Below, in pieces: positions 16,448-24,491 of a stretch of DNA of 64,000 nt. Both the position numbers and the translations under genes were made by a program. How positions within the stretch are numbered: position 1 is the first letter of the stretch; each line of letters begins with the position of its first letter. The notes beneath the pieces were generated by a model. It searched no databases, was not told where the DNA came from, and saw only the letters and a program-made list of their open reading frames with translations. The DNA is from Gordonibacter urolithinfaciens (GTDB lineage Bacteria; Actinomycetota; Coriobacteriia; Coriobacteriales; Eggerthellaceae): NCBI RefSeq assembly GCF_900199375.1, contig NZ_LT900217.1:1116001-1180000 (forward strand), written 5' to 3'.

Positions 16448-17947
16448 TTGACTGCTCAAGAGAGGCAACTGCTCCCCGCTACCAAGAGCGCCGCGCCGGC
16501 CGAGGGCGACGCCCGCGACCTGCTCATCGGCAACAGCTCGAGACGCGTGATCTTGGGCATCGTCGCGCTGGCCGCCTACTGGGCCTGGATCTTCTCGATA
16601 TTCCACGCGAACGTGCTGAACCCGTTCGCCACGGCGGATTTCAGCGCCTACCTTCTGCTCTGCGTGATCGTTGCGGGTGCCTCTGCGCTCAGCATGGTCG
16701 TCTTCGCTTTGGCCGGCTGGTACCTGCAGCACGTGGTCGACCGCCTTTGGTTCGGAATCGGCGTCGCCCTGCTGTCGATTTTGGCGGAGGTTCCGGCATT
16801 TCTGGGGCAGATGGGAAGCGAGCTCGGTTTCCTGCAGGCAGGCGTGCTCTTCGCCCTCGGGGGGCTTGCGTCCTCGTTCGTCTATCTGAAGACCGGTCCC
16901 TTCTTCGTATGGCTGCGGCGCGCCAAGCTCATGCGCAGCATTGCGCTCGCATTCCTGCTGGCCTCGCTTTTGTATGTTCTGCCGCTGTTCATGGACCCCG
17001 TCGTGGGCATCGTCATGATAGCCTCCTTCCCTGCCGTCTCCGTCGCGTGCTCGCACTTGGCGGGCAAGGGCATCGGCCCTAAACGGCTCGAAGATGCCGC
17101 GTCCTACCGAGCCTACCTCGAGGCGGTACTCGATCGGTTCCGGGAGTTCGTCCCCACGTTGCCGCGCACCCTCCTGTACACGCTCGTATTCGGCGTGACC
17201 TCCTATACCGTGCTCAGCCTTGCCGTGGGGAACGGGCTGGTGGTGGTGATTGCCGCCTCGATCGCCGTATCGTCTTTGGCGTTCGCGGTGTACGTGCTGT
17301 CGAAGAAGGTGGAGGCCGACTCCGACCTGTACCGCATGCTCCTGCTTCCGCTCATCGCCCTGGCGGTGCTGCCGTTTCCCTACGTGCCGGAGATGCTGAA
17401 GGTCTTCTTCCTGGCGCTGATCATCTTCGGGTTCACCTGCTACGATGCCATTACCTGGGGCGATTTGGCCGACGAGATAAGCGACCGCCAGCTGCCCGTG
17501 TACGCGTCGTACGCGCCTCCCACCATCGGCAATTTCGCGGGTATCTTCATCGGGTGGTCGGTCGGGGCGCTGCTGTACGCCGGGCTGGGAAAGGCGGGGT
17601 TCGACACCGGGTACGCCATCTTCTCTATCATCATCGTGATCGCCCTGGTCATGCTGCTGGTGTGGGACCTCGTGAAAAGCCGCAAGGAGGAGTCCGGCGA
17701 GCCGCAGGCGGACGCGTTTTTGGACAAGTGGAAGGCAGCGTGCGCCGAGATTGCGGAGGCGTACGAGCTGACCAACCAGGAGACGCGGATCCACACGATG
17801 CTGGCGCGCGGGCGAAACCAGCACTATATTGCGGAAGAGCTGGTCATATCGCCGCACACCATAAAGACCCACACCTACCATATCTACAAGAAGCTGGACG
17901 TGCATTCGCAGCAGGAATTGATCGACATGGTGGAGGCCAAGCTGTAA
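16448..17947 (+). CDS. Membrane-embedded LuxR-type regulator
   Basis: This 499-residue protein has about 400 residues of hydrophobic segments (10-12 predicted membrane helices) followed by a C-terminal LuxR helix-turn-helix: 'ETRIHTMLARGRNQHYIAEE' and 'SPHTIKTHTYHIYKKLDVHS'. I prefer the TTG at 16448, seven bases after CAGGAG; an in-frame ATG at 16412 has no such site. Regulators with this architecture are known in Eggerthella and relatives as local, substrate-responsive activators of molybdoenzyme operons. Control of the genes just upstream is therefore the likely role. Confidence 0.9.
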   Translation: MTAQERQLLPATKSAAPAEGDARDLLIGNSSRRVILGIVALAAYWAWIFSIFHANVLNPFATADFSAYLLLCVIVAGASALSMVVFALAGWYLQHVVDRLWFGIGVALLSILAEVPAFLGQMGSELGFLQAGVLFALGGLASSFVYLKTGPFFVWLRRAKLMRSIALAFLLASLLYVLPLFMDPVVGIVMIASFPAVSVACSHLAGKGIGPKRLEDAASYRAYLEAVLDRFREFVPTLPRTLLYTLVFGVTSYTVLSLAVGNGLVVVIAASIAVSSLAFAVYVLSKKVEADSDLYRMLLLPLIALAVLPFPYVPEMLKVFFLALIIFGFTCYDAITWGDLADEISDRQLPVYASYAPPTIGNFAGIFIGWSVGALLYAGLGKAGFDTGYAIFSIIIVIALVMLLVWDLVKSRKEESGEPQADAFLDKWKAACAEIAEAYELTNQETRIHTMLARGRNQHYIAEELVISPHTIKTHTYHIYKKLDVHSQQELIDMVEAKL

Positions 17948-17956
17948 GGGGCACGG

Positions 17957-18030
17957 GGTGAGGCAGGGGGACGGGGATGACGTCTCATTCGCGAGCGAAT
18001 GAGACGTCATCCCCGTCCCCCTGCCTCACC
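17957..18030. repeat. Perfect 36-bp palindrome between convergent genes
   Basis: Two 36-base arms (17957-17992 and 17995-18030) are exact complements around a 2-base centre. The arms include GACGTCTCATTCGC and a G-rich outer part. The right arm contains the stop codon of the convergent phosphatase gene. It is far longer than a normal terminator and may be a mobile palindromic repeat used as one. Confidence 0.85.
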
Positions 18031-18916
18031 GCTGCCAGTCCGTGGAGCCTATCTCGGCCAGGGAGAACGCATGGCCGTCGTAGCCGATGCGCGTGACGCT
18101 GGCGTTGGGGATCTTCGCCGGGTCGTTCACGCGGGCAGGATCCAGCAGGTACACCAGCGTGCGCACCACGAACGAGTGCGTGACCACGAGCGCGTTGCCG
18201 CCGCCGGCCAAGCGCACGGCCTCGCCGGCCTCGGCGAAGAAGCCGGACAGGCGGCGCTCGATGGCGTCGAAGCGCTCGGCGCGCCCCGACGTGTCGGCGC
18301 GCGCGAGTACGTCGGCCACCTCGGGCAGGCGGCGGTTATGCTCCTCGAAGCTCAATTCCGCGCCGAACCCGCCGGCAAGCGCCGCCCACAGCTGCTCGCC
18401 CGGCTCTCCCTCCAGGTCGCCGTAGCACCACTCGCGCAGGCGCGGATCGTGTGCCAGGGGAAACGGCGTCTCGACGCAGAGCAGGGGATGCAGCGCGCCG
18501 TACTCGATGGCCGACGAGGGGCCGTTCGGGACGCAGGTGGGCGGGAAGGTCTCGGGCGGTGCGTACGACTCGCCGCGCTGCGCGGCCCGCGCGCCCAGCA
18601 GCGCATCGAGCGTCTGCACGGCCCGCCCGCTGTCGCTGGAGAACGCGGCGGTGAAGTCGACGCCGGCCAGACCGCGGCCGAGTGCCTCGGCGGCGCGCAC
18701 GCCCTCGTCCGTGAGCGGCGTGTCGCACCAACCCTGCACCTTGCCCATGACATTGAACAACGTCTGGCCGTGGCGCACCACGTAGAACGTCACGGGCGCC
18801 CCGTCCGCGCCGAAGCGGGCCGCAGGAAGCAGGCCGGCCGCACGGGGCGCAGATCTCCCGGCGGCGCCTTCCGCATGCCGCTCGTCGGCACGCGCGGCAC
18901 CGTCCTGTCCCGTCAT
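18026..18916 (-). CDS. Histidine phosphatase family protein
   Basis: This 296-residue protein belongs to the phosphoglycerate-mutase-like branch. The catalytic 'VVRHGQT' lies near residue 50, 'SDSGRAVQT' and 'LREWCYGDLEGE' follow, and the second catalytic His is in 'VVTHSFVVRTL'. About 40 residues of low-complexity Ala/Arg sequence precede the domain. I start at the ATG at 18916, whose ATGA overlaps the stop of the upstream YbaK-type gene; an ATG eight codons earlier lies inside that gene. The substrate, a small phosphate ester or phosphoprotein, is unknown. Confidence 0.86.
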   Translation of the reverse strand: MTGQDGAARADERHAEGAAGRSAPRAAGLLPAARFGADGAPVTFYVVRHGQTLFNVMGKVQGWCDTPLTDEGVRAAEALGRGLAGVDFTAAFSSDSGRAVQTLDALLGARAAQRGESYAPPETFPPTCVPNGPSSAIEYGALHPLLCVETPFPLAHDPRLREWCYGDLEGEPGEQLWAALAGGFGAELSFEEHNRRLPEVADVLARADTSGRAERFDAIERRLSGFFAEAGEAVRLAGGGNALVVTHSFVVRTLVYLLDPARVNDPAKIPNASVTRIGYDGHAFSLAEIGSTDWQR

Positions 18917-19380
18917 GGCAGCTTGCACACGTCGACCCACGTGCAGGGCTCGGCGCAGCGCTCGAGCTCGTCGGGCGAGAGGCGCACGGCGCTCGCCGCG
19001 CTGCCGGCCGCCGGGTACACCGTGTCGAAGCGGCGCAGCGACTCATCCAAGAACACGTCCACGCCCTCGTTCACCGCGAACGGGCACACCCCGCCCACGC
19101 CGTGGCCGATGAGCGGCTCGGCCTCGTCGGCGGCGAGCATCTTCGCCTTGCACCCGAACTGCGCCTTGTACTTGGGGTTGTCGATGCGCGCGTCGCCCGC
19201 GGCCACCACGAGCGCGACGCGGTCGCCCACATGGAACGACAGCGTCTTCGCGATGCGCGCCGGCTCGCACCCCACGGCCTGCGCGGCCAGCTCGACGGTG
19301 GCGCTCGACGTCTCGAACTCGAGCACGCGTGCCTCCATGCCCCGCTCGCGCAAATACGCCTTCACCCTGTCGATAGCCAT
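18913..19380 (-). CDS. YbaK/EbsC-type aminoacyl-tRNA deacylase
   Basis: This 155-residue editing-domain protein has the YbaK fold pattern. Examples are 'RIAKTLSFHVGDRVALVVAAGD', with the conserved Lys, and 'MLAADEAEPLIGHGVGGVCPF' followed by 'VDVFLDESL'. The family clears mischarged tRNA, for instance Cys-tRNA(Pro); specificity within the family is not visible here. The ATG at 19380 follows GGGGAGAGACG, while the longer reading upstream has no ribosome site. Its stop overlaps the next gene's start by four bases. Confidence 0.85.
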   Translation of the reverse strand: MAIDRVKAYLRERGMEARVLEFETSSATVELAAQAVGCEPARIAKTLSFHVGDRVALVVAAGDARIDNPKYKAQFGCKAKMLAADEAEPLIGHGVGGVCPFAVNEGVDVFLDESLRRFDTVYPAAGSAASAVRLSPDELERCAEPCTWVDVCKLP

Positions 19381-19755
19381 CGTCTCTCCCCGCTTTCCGG
19401 ATAGGTTACGCCACCAGTATAGCGCGGCATCCCGCAATGCGGCGAAGGGCGCGCCCGTGAATCGGCAGCGCGCCGCTCCGCCGGTGCCCAATCGCCTCTA
19501 CTCTGCCCTCGTTTCGCGCTGTGGACAAAAAGCCCGAGTTTTCTTTATCCTGATGCGTAGATGATCGATCCGCCAAGTTTATCATCAGGTGTTATGCAGA
19601 CGCTGAACGCGCGCTTCCCCGATTCCCGTCCGAAATCTTGAGAATACTCCCCGTTTCTGCCCATGACCCTTTCAATCATAGGCAATAAGCGGGGAGCCTC
19701 ATCTCCCGACGCTCGAACCTCGAAGCCGCCGTCGCGCCACGGGGCGAGAGAGCCC
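19381..19755. other. Intergenic region
   Basis: These 375 bases lie between the deacylase start and the ABC ATPase stop. They are more AT-rich near 19550-19690. I see no gene, strong hairpin or repeat copy there. Confidence 0.4.
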
Positions 19756-20532
19756 CTACTCCCCTTCGTACTTCGCCAGGAACGCACGGGTGCGCTGGTG
19801 CCGAGGGCTGTTGATGACCTGCTCGGCGGGACCCTCCTCCACTATCACGCCGCCGTCCATGAACACGATGTGGTCGGCTACGTCGCGCGCGAAGCTCATC
19901 TCGTGCGTCACGATCACCATGGTCATGCGCTCGGCGGCCAAATCGCGGATGACCTTCAGCACGTCCTTGGTGAGCTCCGGGTCGAGCGCGCTCGTGGGCT
20001 CGTCGAAGAACAGGACGTCGGGGTCGAGCGCGAGCGCGCGGGCGATGGCCACGCGCTGCTGCATGCCGCCCGACAGCTCGCAGGGCACCTTGTTCTCCGT
20101 GCCCGCCAGCCCCATCTTCGCCAGCAGGGCGCGCGCATGCTCCATGACCTCGTCTTTCGGGCGCCGCTGCACGTGCAGCGGCGCGTCGGTCACGTTCTTC
20201 AGCACCGTGTAGTGCGGGAACAGGTTGAAGTTCTGGAACACCAGGCCGAAGCGCGTCTTGGCCTCCTTGAGCGCGGCCTTGCCCGCGTAGACGGCGCGGC
20301 CGTCCGCGTCCTCCTCGGCCACCACCAGGTCGCCGTAGGCCAGGCGCCCGCCGTCCAGCGTCTCCAGCAGCGTGCAGCAGCGCAGAAGCGTGGACTTGCC
20401 GCCGCCCGACGGCCCGATCACGGCCACGACCTCGCCCCGGCGCACCGAGAGCGAGATATCCTTCAGCACCGGCGTGCCGCCGAAGCTCTTCCTCGCGTGC
20501 TCCAAGAGCACGAGCGGCTGTTCGCTTGTCAC
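19756..20532 (-). CDS. Polar amino-acid ABC transporter ATPase
   Basis: This 258-residue ATPase belongs to the GlnQ/HisP group. It has Walker A GPSGGGKST, the Q-loop 'FQNFNLFPHYTVLKNV', the signature LSGGMQQR, and Walker B plus D-loop 'VLFFDEPTSALDP' followed by 'VIVTHEM'. An insertion at about 75-90 ('EEDADGRAVYAGKAALKE') is typical of the subgroup that binds the transported amino acid's permease. It is the last gene of a three-gene importer: binding protein, permease, ATPase. Confidence 0.95.
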   Translation of the reverse strand: MTSEQPLVLLEHARKSFGGTPVLKDISLSVRRGEVVAVIGPSGGGKSTLLRCCTLLETLDGGRLAYGDLVVAEEDADGRAVYAGKAALKEAKTRFGLVFQNFNLFPHYTVLKNVTDAPLHVQRRPKDEVMEHARALLAKMGLAGTENKVPCELSGGMQQRVAIARALALDPDVLFFDEPTSALDPELTKDVLKVIRDLAAERMTMVIVTHEMSFARDVADHIVFMDGGVIVEEGPAEQVINSPRHQRTRAFLAKYEGE

Positions 20533-20549
20533 AACTTCCAGCTCCTTCC

Positions 20550-20617
20550 AGGTCCGCCAAAGTCAGCGAGGGCTTCCGCAGCGTCGGCCGTTCCGCTGTT
20601 CGTCAGAGCGGCGGGAC
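20550..20617 (-). repeat. Two-hairpin intercistronic element, copy B (short form)
   Basis: In the direction of transcription a GTCCCGCCGCTC...AGCGGAAC hairpin begins two bases after the permease stop. AACGGCCGACGCTGCG, a short hairpin and CTCGCTGAC follow, and the element ends at GACCT ahead of the ATPase gene. The long inner domain of copies C, D and F is absent. Confidence 0.7.
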
Positions 20618-20619
20618 CA

Positions 20620-21273
20620 TCAGTCATGGTAGTAGTTCAGCTTCTTCTCGATGCGCGTGAGCACGATCTCCACAACGAAGTTGAACACCCAGTAGATCAC
20701 GCCGGCAATCACGTAGGGAAGCATGCTCACCTGCGAGGCGGCGATGGCCTTCGCCTGGCTGAACATCTCCATGATGCCGAGCACGAACGCGAGCGACGTA
20801 TCCTTCACCAGCGTGATGATCTCGTTGCTCATGGCAGGCAGGATACGCTTGACCACCTGGGGAAGCACGATCTTCATGAACGTCTGGAACTTCGAGTAGC
20901 CCAGCACCTCGGCCGCCTCGTACTGCCCGCGCGGGATGGACTGGATGCCGCCGCGGTAGATCTCGCCGAAATAGGCCGCATAGTTCACGATGAAGCCCAC
21001 GCTGCAAGCGATGTACTTCCAGTCGTTGCCCATCTGCATGCCGAAAAGGTAGTACGGCCCGAACATGAGCGCCATGAGCTGCAGCATGAGCGGCGTGCCG
21101 CGCATGACCGAGATGTAGAAGCGGGTGACGAGCGCAAGCGGCTTGAACCTGCTCATACGGCAGAACGCCACCACGATGCCGAGGGGCAGCGCTCCCACGA
21201 GCGTGGTCAGGAATATCTGGATCGTGAACACCAGCCCCGATCCCAGCAGTTCCAACATGGTTGCGAATTCCAT
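20620..21273 (-). CDS. Polar amino-acid ABC transporter permease
   Basis: This 217-residue integral membrane protein of the HisM/GlnP family has about five hydrophobic segments. It carries the coupling-helix region 'GGIQSIPRGQYEAAEVLGYS', the conserved EAA loop that docks on the ATPase. 'MRGTPLMLQLM' is another family hallmark. It lies between element C and element B, downstream of the binding protein and upstream of the ATPase. The start is the ATG at 21273 with AGAAAGG upstream. Confidence 0.94.
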   Translation of the reverse strand: MEFATMLELLGSGLVFTIQIFLTTLVGALPLGIVVAFCRMSRFKPLALVTRFYISVMRGTPLMLQLMALMFGPYYLFGMQMGNDWKYIACSVGFIVNYAAYFGEIYRGGIQSIPRGQYEAAEVLGYSKFQTFMKIVLPQVVKRILPAMSNEIITLVKDTSLAFVLGIMEMFSQAKAIAASQVSMLPYVIAGVIYWVFNFVVEIVLTRIEKKLNYYHD

Positions 21274-21296
21274 GTCCGGCCTTTCTCAATCATCAC

Positions 21297-21458
21297 AGGT
21301 CCATCAAAGTCAGCGAGAAGCGCTGACGTGCCCCGGATTGCCCCGTTTCGCGGCCGAGCGTGCTTGTGCACGTGAGGGCAAGCGAAAAAGGGGCAAGGCG
21401 GGGTGCGTCAGCGCTTCGCAGCGTCGAGCAGTTTCGGCGGCCGGCGGGCCGCCGAAAC
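21297..21458 (-). repeat. Two-hairpin intercistronic element, copy C
   Basis: This long-form copy begins one base after the stop of the binding-protein gene. Its terminal hairpin is GTTTCGGCGGC...GCCGAAAC, followed by AACTGCTCGACGCTGCG. The long hairpin has perfect outer arms AAGCGCTGAC / GTCAGCGCTT and an inner CGTGC-TTGT-GCACG stem-loop inside the conserved CGCTTGCCCTCACGTGC region. It closes with CTCGCTGAC and GACCT. Confidence 0.8.
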
Positions 21459-21459
21459 G

Positions 21460-22302
21460 CTACAGAACCCAGTTGTCGTAGGTGATGCCCTGGTCGGCGT
21501 ACTTCTCGCACAGCTGCTTGACGGTGCCATCCTCGTCGAGAGCCTTGAGAGCATCGGTAACCTGCTTGGCCAGGTCGGAGTCGCCCTTCTTGAAGCCCAC
21601 GGCGTAGTGCTCGGTGGACAGCGGCTCGTCCATCTGCACGTAGGCGCCGGACTTGGCAGCCATCTGGAACGCCGCGATGGACAGGTCGCACGCCACGGCG
21701 TCCACCATGCCGGATTCGAGCTGCATGAACGCGTTGTTGTAGTCGCCGATGGTCTGCAGCTCCTTGAACGTAGCGGCGAGCGCGGCCTGGCCGCCCTCTT
21801 CCTCGTTCTCCAGCACGTCGAGCGCCGCGGAGTCAACCTGCGTCATGACCACCTTGCCGTTCAGGTCTTCGAGCGTCTTGATGCCGCTGTCGGCCTTCGC
21901 AACCACCACCTGCTCGTTCAGCATGTACGGCTCGGAGAACGTGTAGCCGTCCTCGCGACCCTCCATGGTGAAGCCGTTCCAGATGCAGTTGATGGAGCCG
22001 CTGCCCAGCAGCGCGTCCTTCGCATCCCAATCGATAGGCTCCAGCTTCAGCTCCCAGCCCATCTTCTCGCACACGGCCTTCGCCAGGTCCAGATCGAAAC
22101 CGGTGAACTGGCCGTCATCGCCCACGTAGCCGTAGGGCGGGTAGCTCTGGTCGAAGCCCACCGTGAGCGTGAACGGGGCGTCGCCCGCGTTGCCCTCGTC
22201 GCTCTTCTGCGCGTCGCCGCCGCCCGAACAGCCGGCCAGCATGACGGCAGCCAGTGCAAGCGTCGCCGCGGCAACGACGATGCCCTTGAGTTTCTTCTTC
22301 AT
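21460..22302 (-). CDS. Amino-acid ABC transporter substrate-binding lipoprotein
   Basis: This 280-residue member of the SBP_bac_3 family has a lipoprotein signal peptide with lipobox LAGC (Cys near 24) and a Gly/Ser-rich linker. The binding domain starts with 'LTVGFDQSYPPYGYVGDDGQ' and includes 'GFDLDLAKAVCEKMGW' and 'DAKDALLGSGSINCIWNGFT', all typical of polar amino-acid binders. I start at the ATG at 22302 behind GGGAGGAACGACCT. Translation of the trailing permease and ATPase genes is separated from it by elements C and B. Confidence 0.94.
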   Translation of the reverse strand: MKKKLKGIVVAAATLALAAVMLAGCSGGGDAQKSDEGNAGDAPFTLTVGFDQSYPPYGYVGDDGQFTGFDLDLAKAVCEKMGWELKLEPIDWDAKDALLGSGSINCIWNGFTMEGREDGYTFSEPYMLNEQVVVAKADSGIKTLEDLNGKVVMTQVDSAALDVLENEEEGGQAALAATFKELQTIGDYNNAFMQLESGMVDAVACDLSIAAFQMAAKSGAYVQMDEPLSTEHYAVGFKKGDSDLAKQVTDALKALDEDGTVKQLCEKYADQGITYDNWVL

Positions 22303-22491
22303 AGGTCGTTCCTCCCATGTCCCTGCGGCCCGACGCACGCCTCCCCTGGCTGCGCGCCCCTCGACCGCTTTTCTACTTTACTGCGCTAAAGCGTTGCAGG
22401 CAGTATAGCACAGCTCCCGGGAAGGGGAAGAGCCCGAGAATGGGAATGCGCGGGAATGCGTCGCGCCAACCCGGCGGGCGGCGCGCGAACG

Positions 22492-23847
22492 CTACTTCCG
22501 CACGCCGGAAATGGTCTGGTCGACGATATTGTCCATGACGTCGGCGGTGAGCATTCCTGCCGCGTAGCCGAACACGTAGCCGTCCTTGTCGATCATGAAC
22601 GTGGTGGGGAACGAGCTCACGCCGAACGACGAGAACAGCTGCCCCGTGGTGTCCATGAGCACGGGATACGTGATGCCGTACTCGTCGATGAACGCCTCGA
22701 CCTCGTCCACGCCCACGTCGCTGTTCTGCGGATGCTCGGACGTCTTGGGGTTCGCCACGCCCAGCACCACCACCTCACTCGCGTTCTCGCCGCGGTCGCG
22801 GTACAGCGCCTCGATGTCGGGTATCTCGCGCTGGCACGGCCCGCACCAGGTGGCGAAGAAATTCAGGAACACTGTCTTGCCGCGGTAGTCGGACAGCCGG
22901 TGCTCCGTCCCGTCCTGGTCGACCAGCACGAGGTCGGCGTTCGGGGCCATCCTCATGCCGTCCTTGGAGGCCGCGCCCGCGTCGGCCGAACCGCCCCCGG
23001 ACGGCCTGTCCGACCCGGAAGCGCCATCGGAGGGGCCGCCCCCATCGGGGCCGCCGCCGTTCTCGGCGTCGGCCGCGCCCTGGTCGGCCGGCTGCTCCTG
23101 GGCCGCCGGCGCGGCGCCGAAGCTCGACAGGTAGCTGGTCACGCCGTTCATCCACCCGGTCACGGTCATCACGCCCATGACGATGAGCAGCGCGCCGCCC
23201 ACTTTCACCGTGTACTTCACCACGTTGCCGTGCGTGCGGAAGAACCGCAGCACCTCGCCCGTGAACAGGCCCACCGCCAAGAACGGCAGCACGAACCCGA
23301 CCGTGTACACGCCCACGAGCGCGAAGCCCGTCGCAGCCGACGCGCTGGACGACGCCATGAGCAGCACGCTGGCCAGCACCGGGCCCACGCACGGCGTCCA
23401 CGCGAAGCTGAACGTGAAGCCCAGCACGAGCGCCACCAGCGGGTTCATGGCGAAGCGCCCCAAGTTGAACGGCAGGCGGTGCTCCGTCTCGATGACGCGC
23501 GTCTTGCCGAAGGCGCCCAGCATGTACAAGCCGAACGCCGCCATGACGATGCCCGCAACCACCGAGAACACGCGCTGGTTGCCCGTGAAGAACTGGCCGA
23601 GCGCCGTGAACCCGAAGCCCAGCAGGAAGAAGGCGAAGCTGACGCCGACGACGAAGAACAGCGTGTTCACCAGCACCTTCTTGCGCGGGTACTCGATGGT
23701 GCCGTCGTCGCCCTCCTTTGCCGCGCCGCCGGCGAGGTAGCCCACGTACAGCGGGATGAGCGGTAGCACGCAGGGCGAGAAGAAGCTCAACAGGCCCTGG
23801 ATGAACACGGTGAGCGCCGGAACGCTCGTTTCAAGCGAGAAACCCAT
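22492..23847 (-). CDS. CcdA-TlpA fusion, transmembrane thiol-disulphide reductase
   Basis: This 451-residue protein joins two modules. Residues about 1-245 form a CcdA/DsbD-type six-helix membrane domain with the reactive Cys in 'FSPCVLPLIPLY' and 'WTPCVGPVLAS'. Residues about 250-300 are a Gly/Ser/Pro/Ala-rich linker. Residues about 300-451 form a TlpA/ResA-like thioredoxin domain with WCGPC. CcdA passes electrons across the membrane and the fused thioredoxin would spend them outside, plausibly reducing apocytochrome c haem-binding cysteines for the Ccm system at 35-41 kb. The fusion removes the need for a separate CcmG. Confidence 0.93.
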   Translation of the reverse strand: MGFSLETSVPALTVFIQGLLSFFSPCVLPLIPLYVGYLAGGAAKEGDDGTIEYPRKKVLVNTLFFVVGVSFAFFLLGFGFTALGQFFTGNQRVFSVVAGIVMAAFGLYMLGAFGKTRVIETEHRLPFNLGRFAMNPLVALVLGFTFSFAWTPCVGPVLASVLLMASSSASAATGFALVGVYTVGFVLPFLAVGLFTGEVLRFFRTHGNVVKYTVKVGGALLIVMGVMTVTGWMNGVTSYLSSFGAAPAAQEQPADQGAADAENGGGPDGGGPSDGASGSDRPSGGGSADAGAASKDGMRMAPNADLVLVDQDGTEHRLSDYRGKTVFLNFFATWCGPCQREIPDIEALYRDRGENASEVVVLGVANPKTSEHPQNSDVGVDEVEAFIDEYGITYPVLMDTTGQLFSSFGVSSFPTTFMIDKDGYVFGYAAGMLTADVMDNIVDQTISGVRK

Positions 23848-23889
23848 GATTGCTCCTCATCGGTCGTCGTCGGCACGAAGCCGAACGCG

Positions 23890-23907
23890 AAAAAAAAAGG
23901 GGGGGGG
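23890..23907. repeat. A9-G9 homopolymer pair
   Basis: Nine A's run into nine G's between the Rrf2 stop and the CcdA-TlpA start, 42 bases ahead of the latter. Tracts of this length can slip during replication. Confidence 0.8.
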
Positions 23908-23912
23908 CGACC

Positions 23913-24347
23913 CTACGCGGACTTTGCCGCAGACGCCCCGCCGAAGATGCGGCCGTCGATAGACGCCACCGTCACTCGTTTCAGGCGCTCACGGCAGCAC
24001 TCGTCCAAGTCGGCGAAGACGTCATCCATGATGCCGCCCATGCCGGAAGCCACGAGGCACTCCTTGTCGGCATCGCCGCTATGCCAGCGCGCCTCGACGA
24101 AGCGCACGCCCAGGGCCTCGGCGATGGACGCCAGATCGGTTCCGGCCGGGTCGGCCGCGAACCGGTAGCCTCCCTCGTTGCCCTCTCGCGTCTCCACGAG
24201 CCCTGCCCGCTTGAGCGGCGCCATGACCTTGCGAACCCGGGCGGCGTTCGTGCACACGTTCTCCGCCAAGGCCTCGCTCGACACGACGCTCTTCTTGTGG
24301 TTCAGGAACACCAGCGCATGTACCGCCACGATGAAATCGCTGTTCAT
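23913..24347 (-). CDS. Rrf2-family transcriptional regulator
   Basis: This 144-residue regulator has the Rrf2 winged helix (residues 1-70: 'SSEALAENVCTNAARVRKVM' and 'LVETREGNEGGYRF') and a C-terminal helix. Two Cys stretches ('KECLVASGMGG' and 'LDECC') stand where iron-sulphur Rrf2 proteins hold ligands, though the spacing is not that of IscR. It lies just upstream of, and in the same direction as, the CcdA-TlpA gene, so control of that gene by redox state is plausible. Dyads upstream suggest autoregulation. Confidence 0.88.
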   Translation of the reverse strand: MNSDFIVAVHALVFLNHKKSVVSSEALAENVCTNAARVRKVMAPLKRAGLVETREGNEGGYRFAADPAGTDLASIAEALGVRFVEARWHSGDADKECLVASGMGGIMDDVFADLDECCRERLKRVTVASIDGRIFGGASAAKSA

Positions 24348-24417
24348 GTAGACCCGCCCGCCTTCATTCGCACTCGGCGCCTGCGCCGAAGGTTTGCTTA
24401 ACTGTTCACCTAACTTA

Positions 24418-24449
24418 TACAGTATGTTCTGTACAAAGAGAAGGTACAG
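24418..24449. promoter_or_regulatory. Overlapping dyads upstream of the Rrf2 gene
   Basis: TACAG-TATGTT-CTGTA (24418-24433) overlaps CTGTAC-N9-GTACAG (24429-24449). Both are near-palindromes with the same half-site, about 70-100 bases before the Rrf2 start codon. They are the best candidates in this gap for the regulator's own operator. Confidence 0.5.
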
Positions 24450-24491
24450 TTCATGAAAGGCACGAATTCTCCGTCGGCGACCCTGCGCGGC

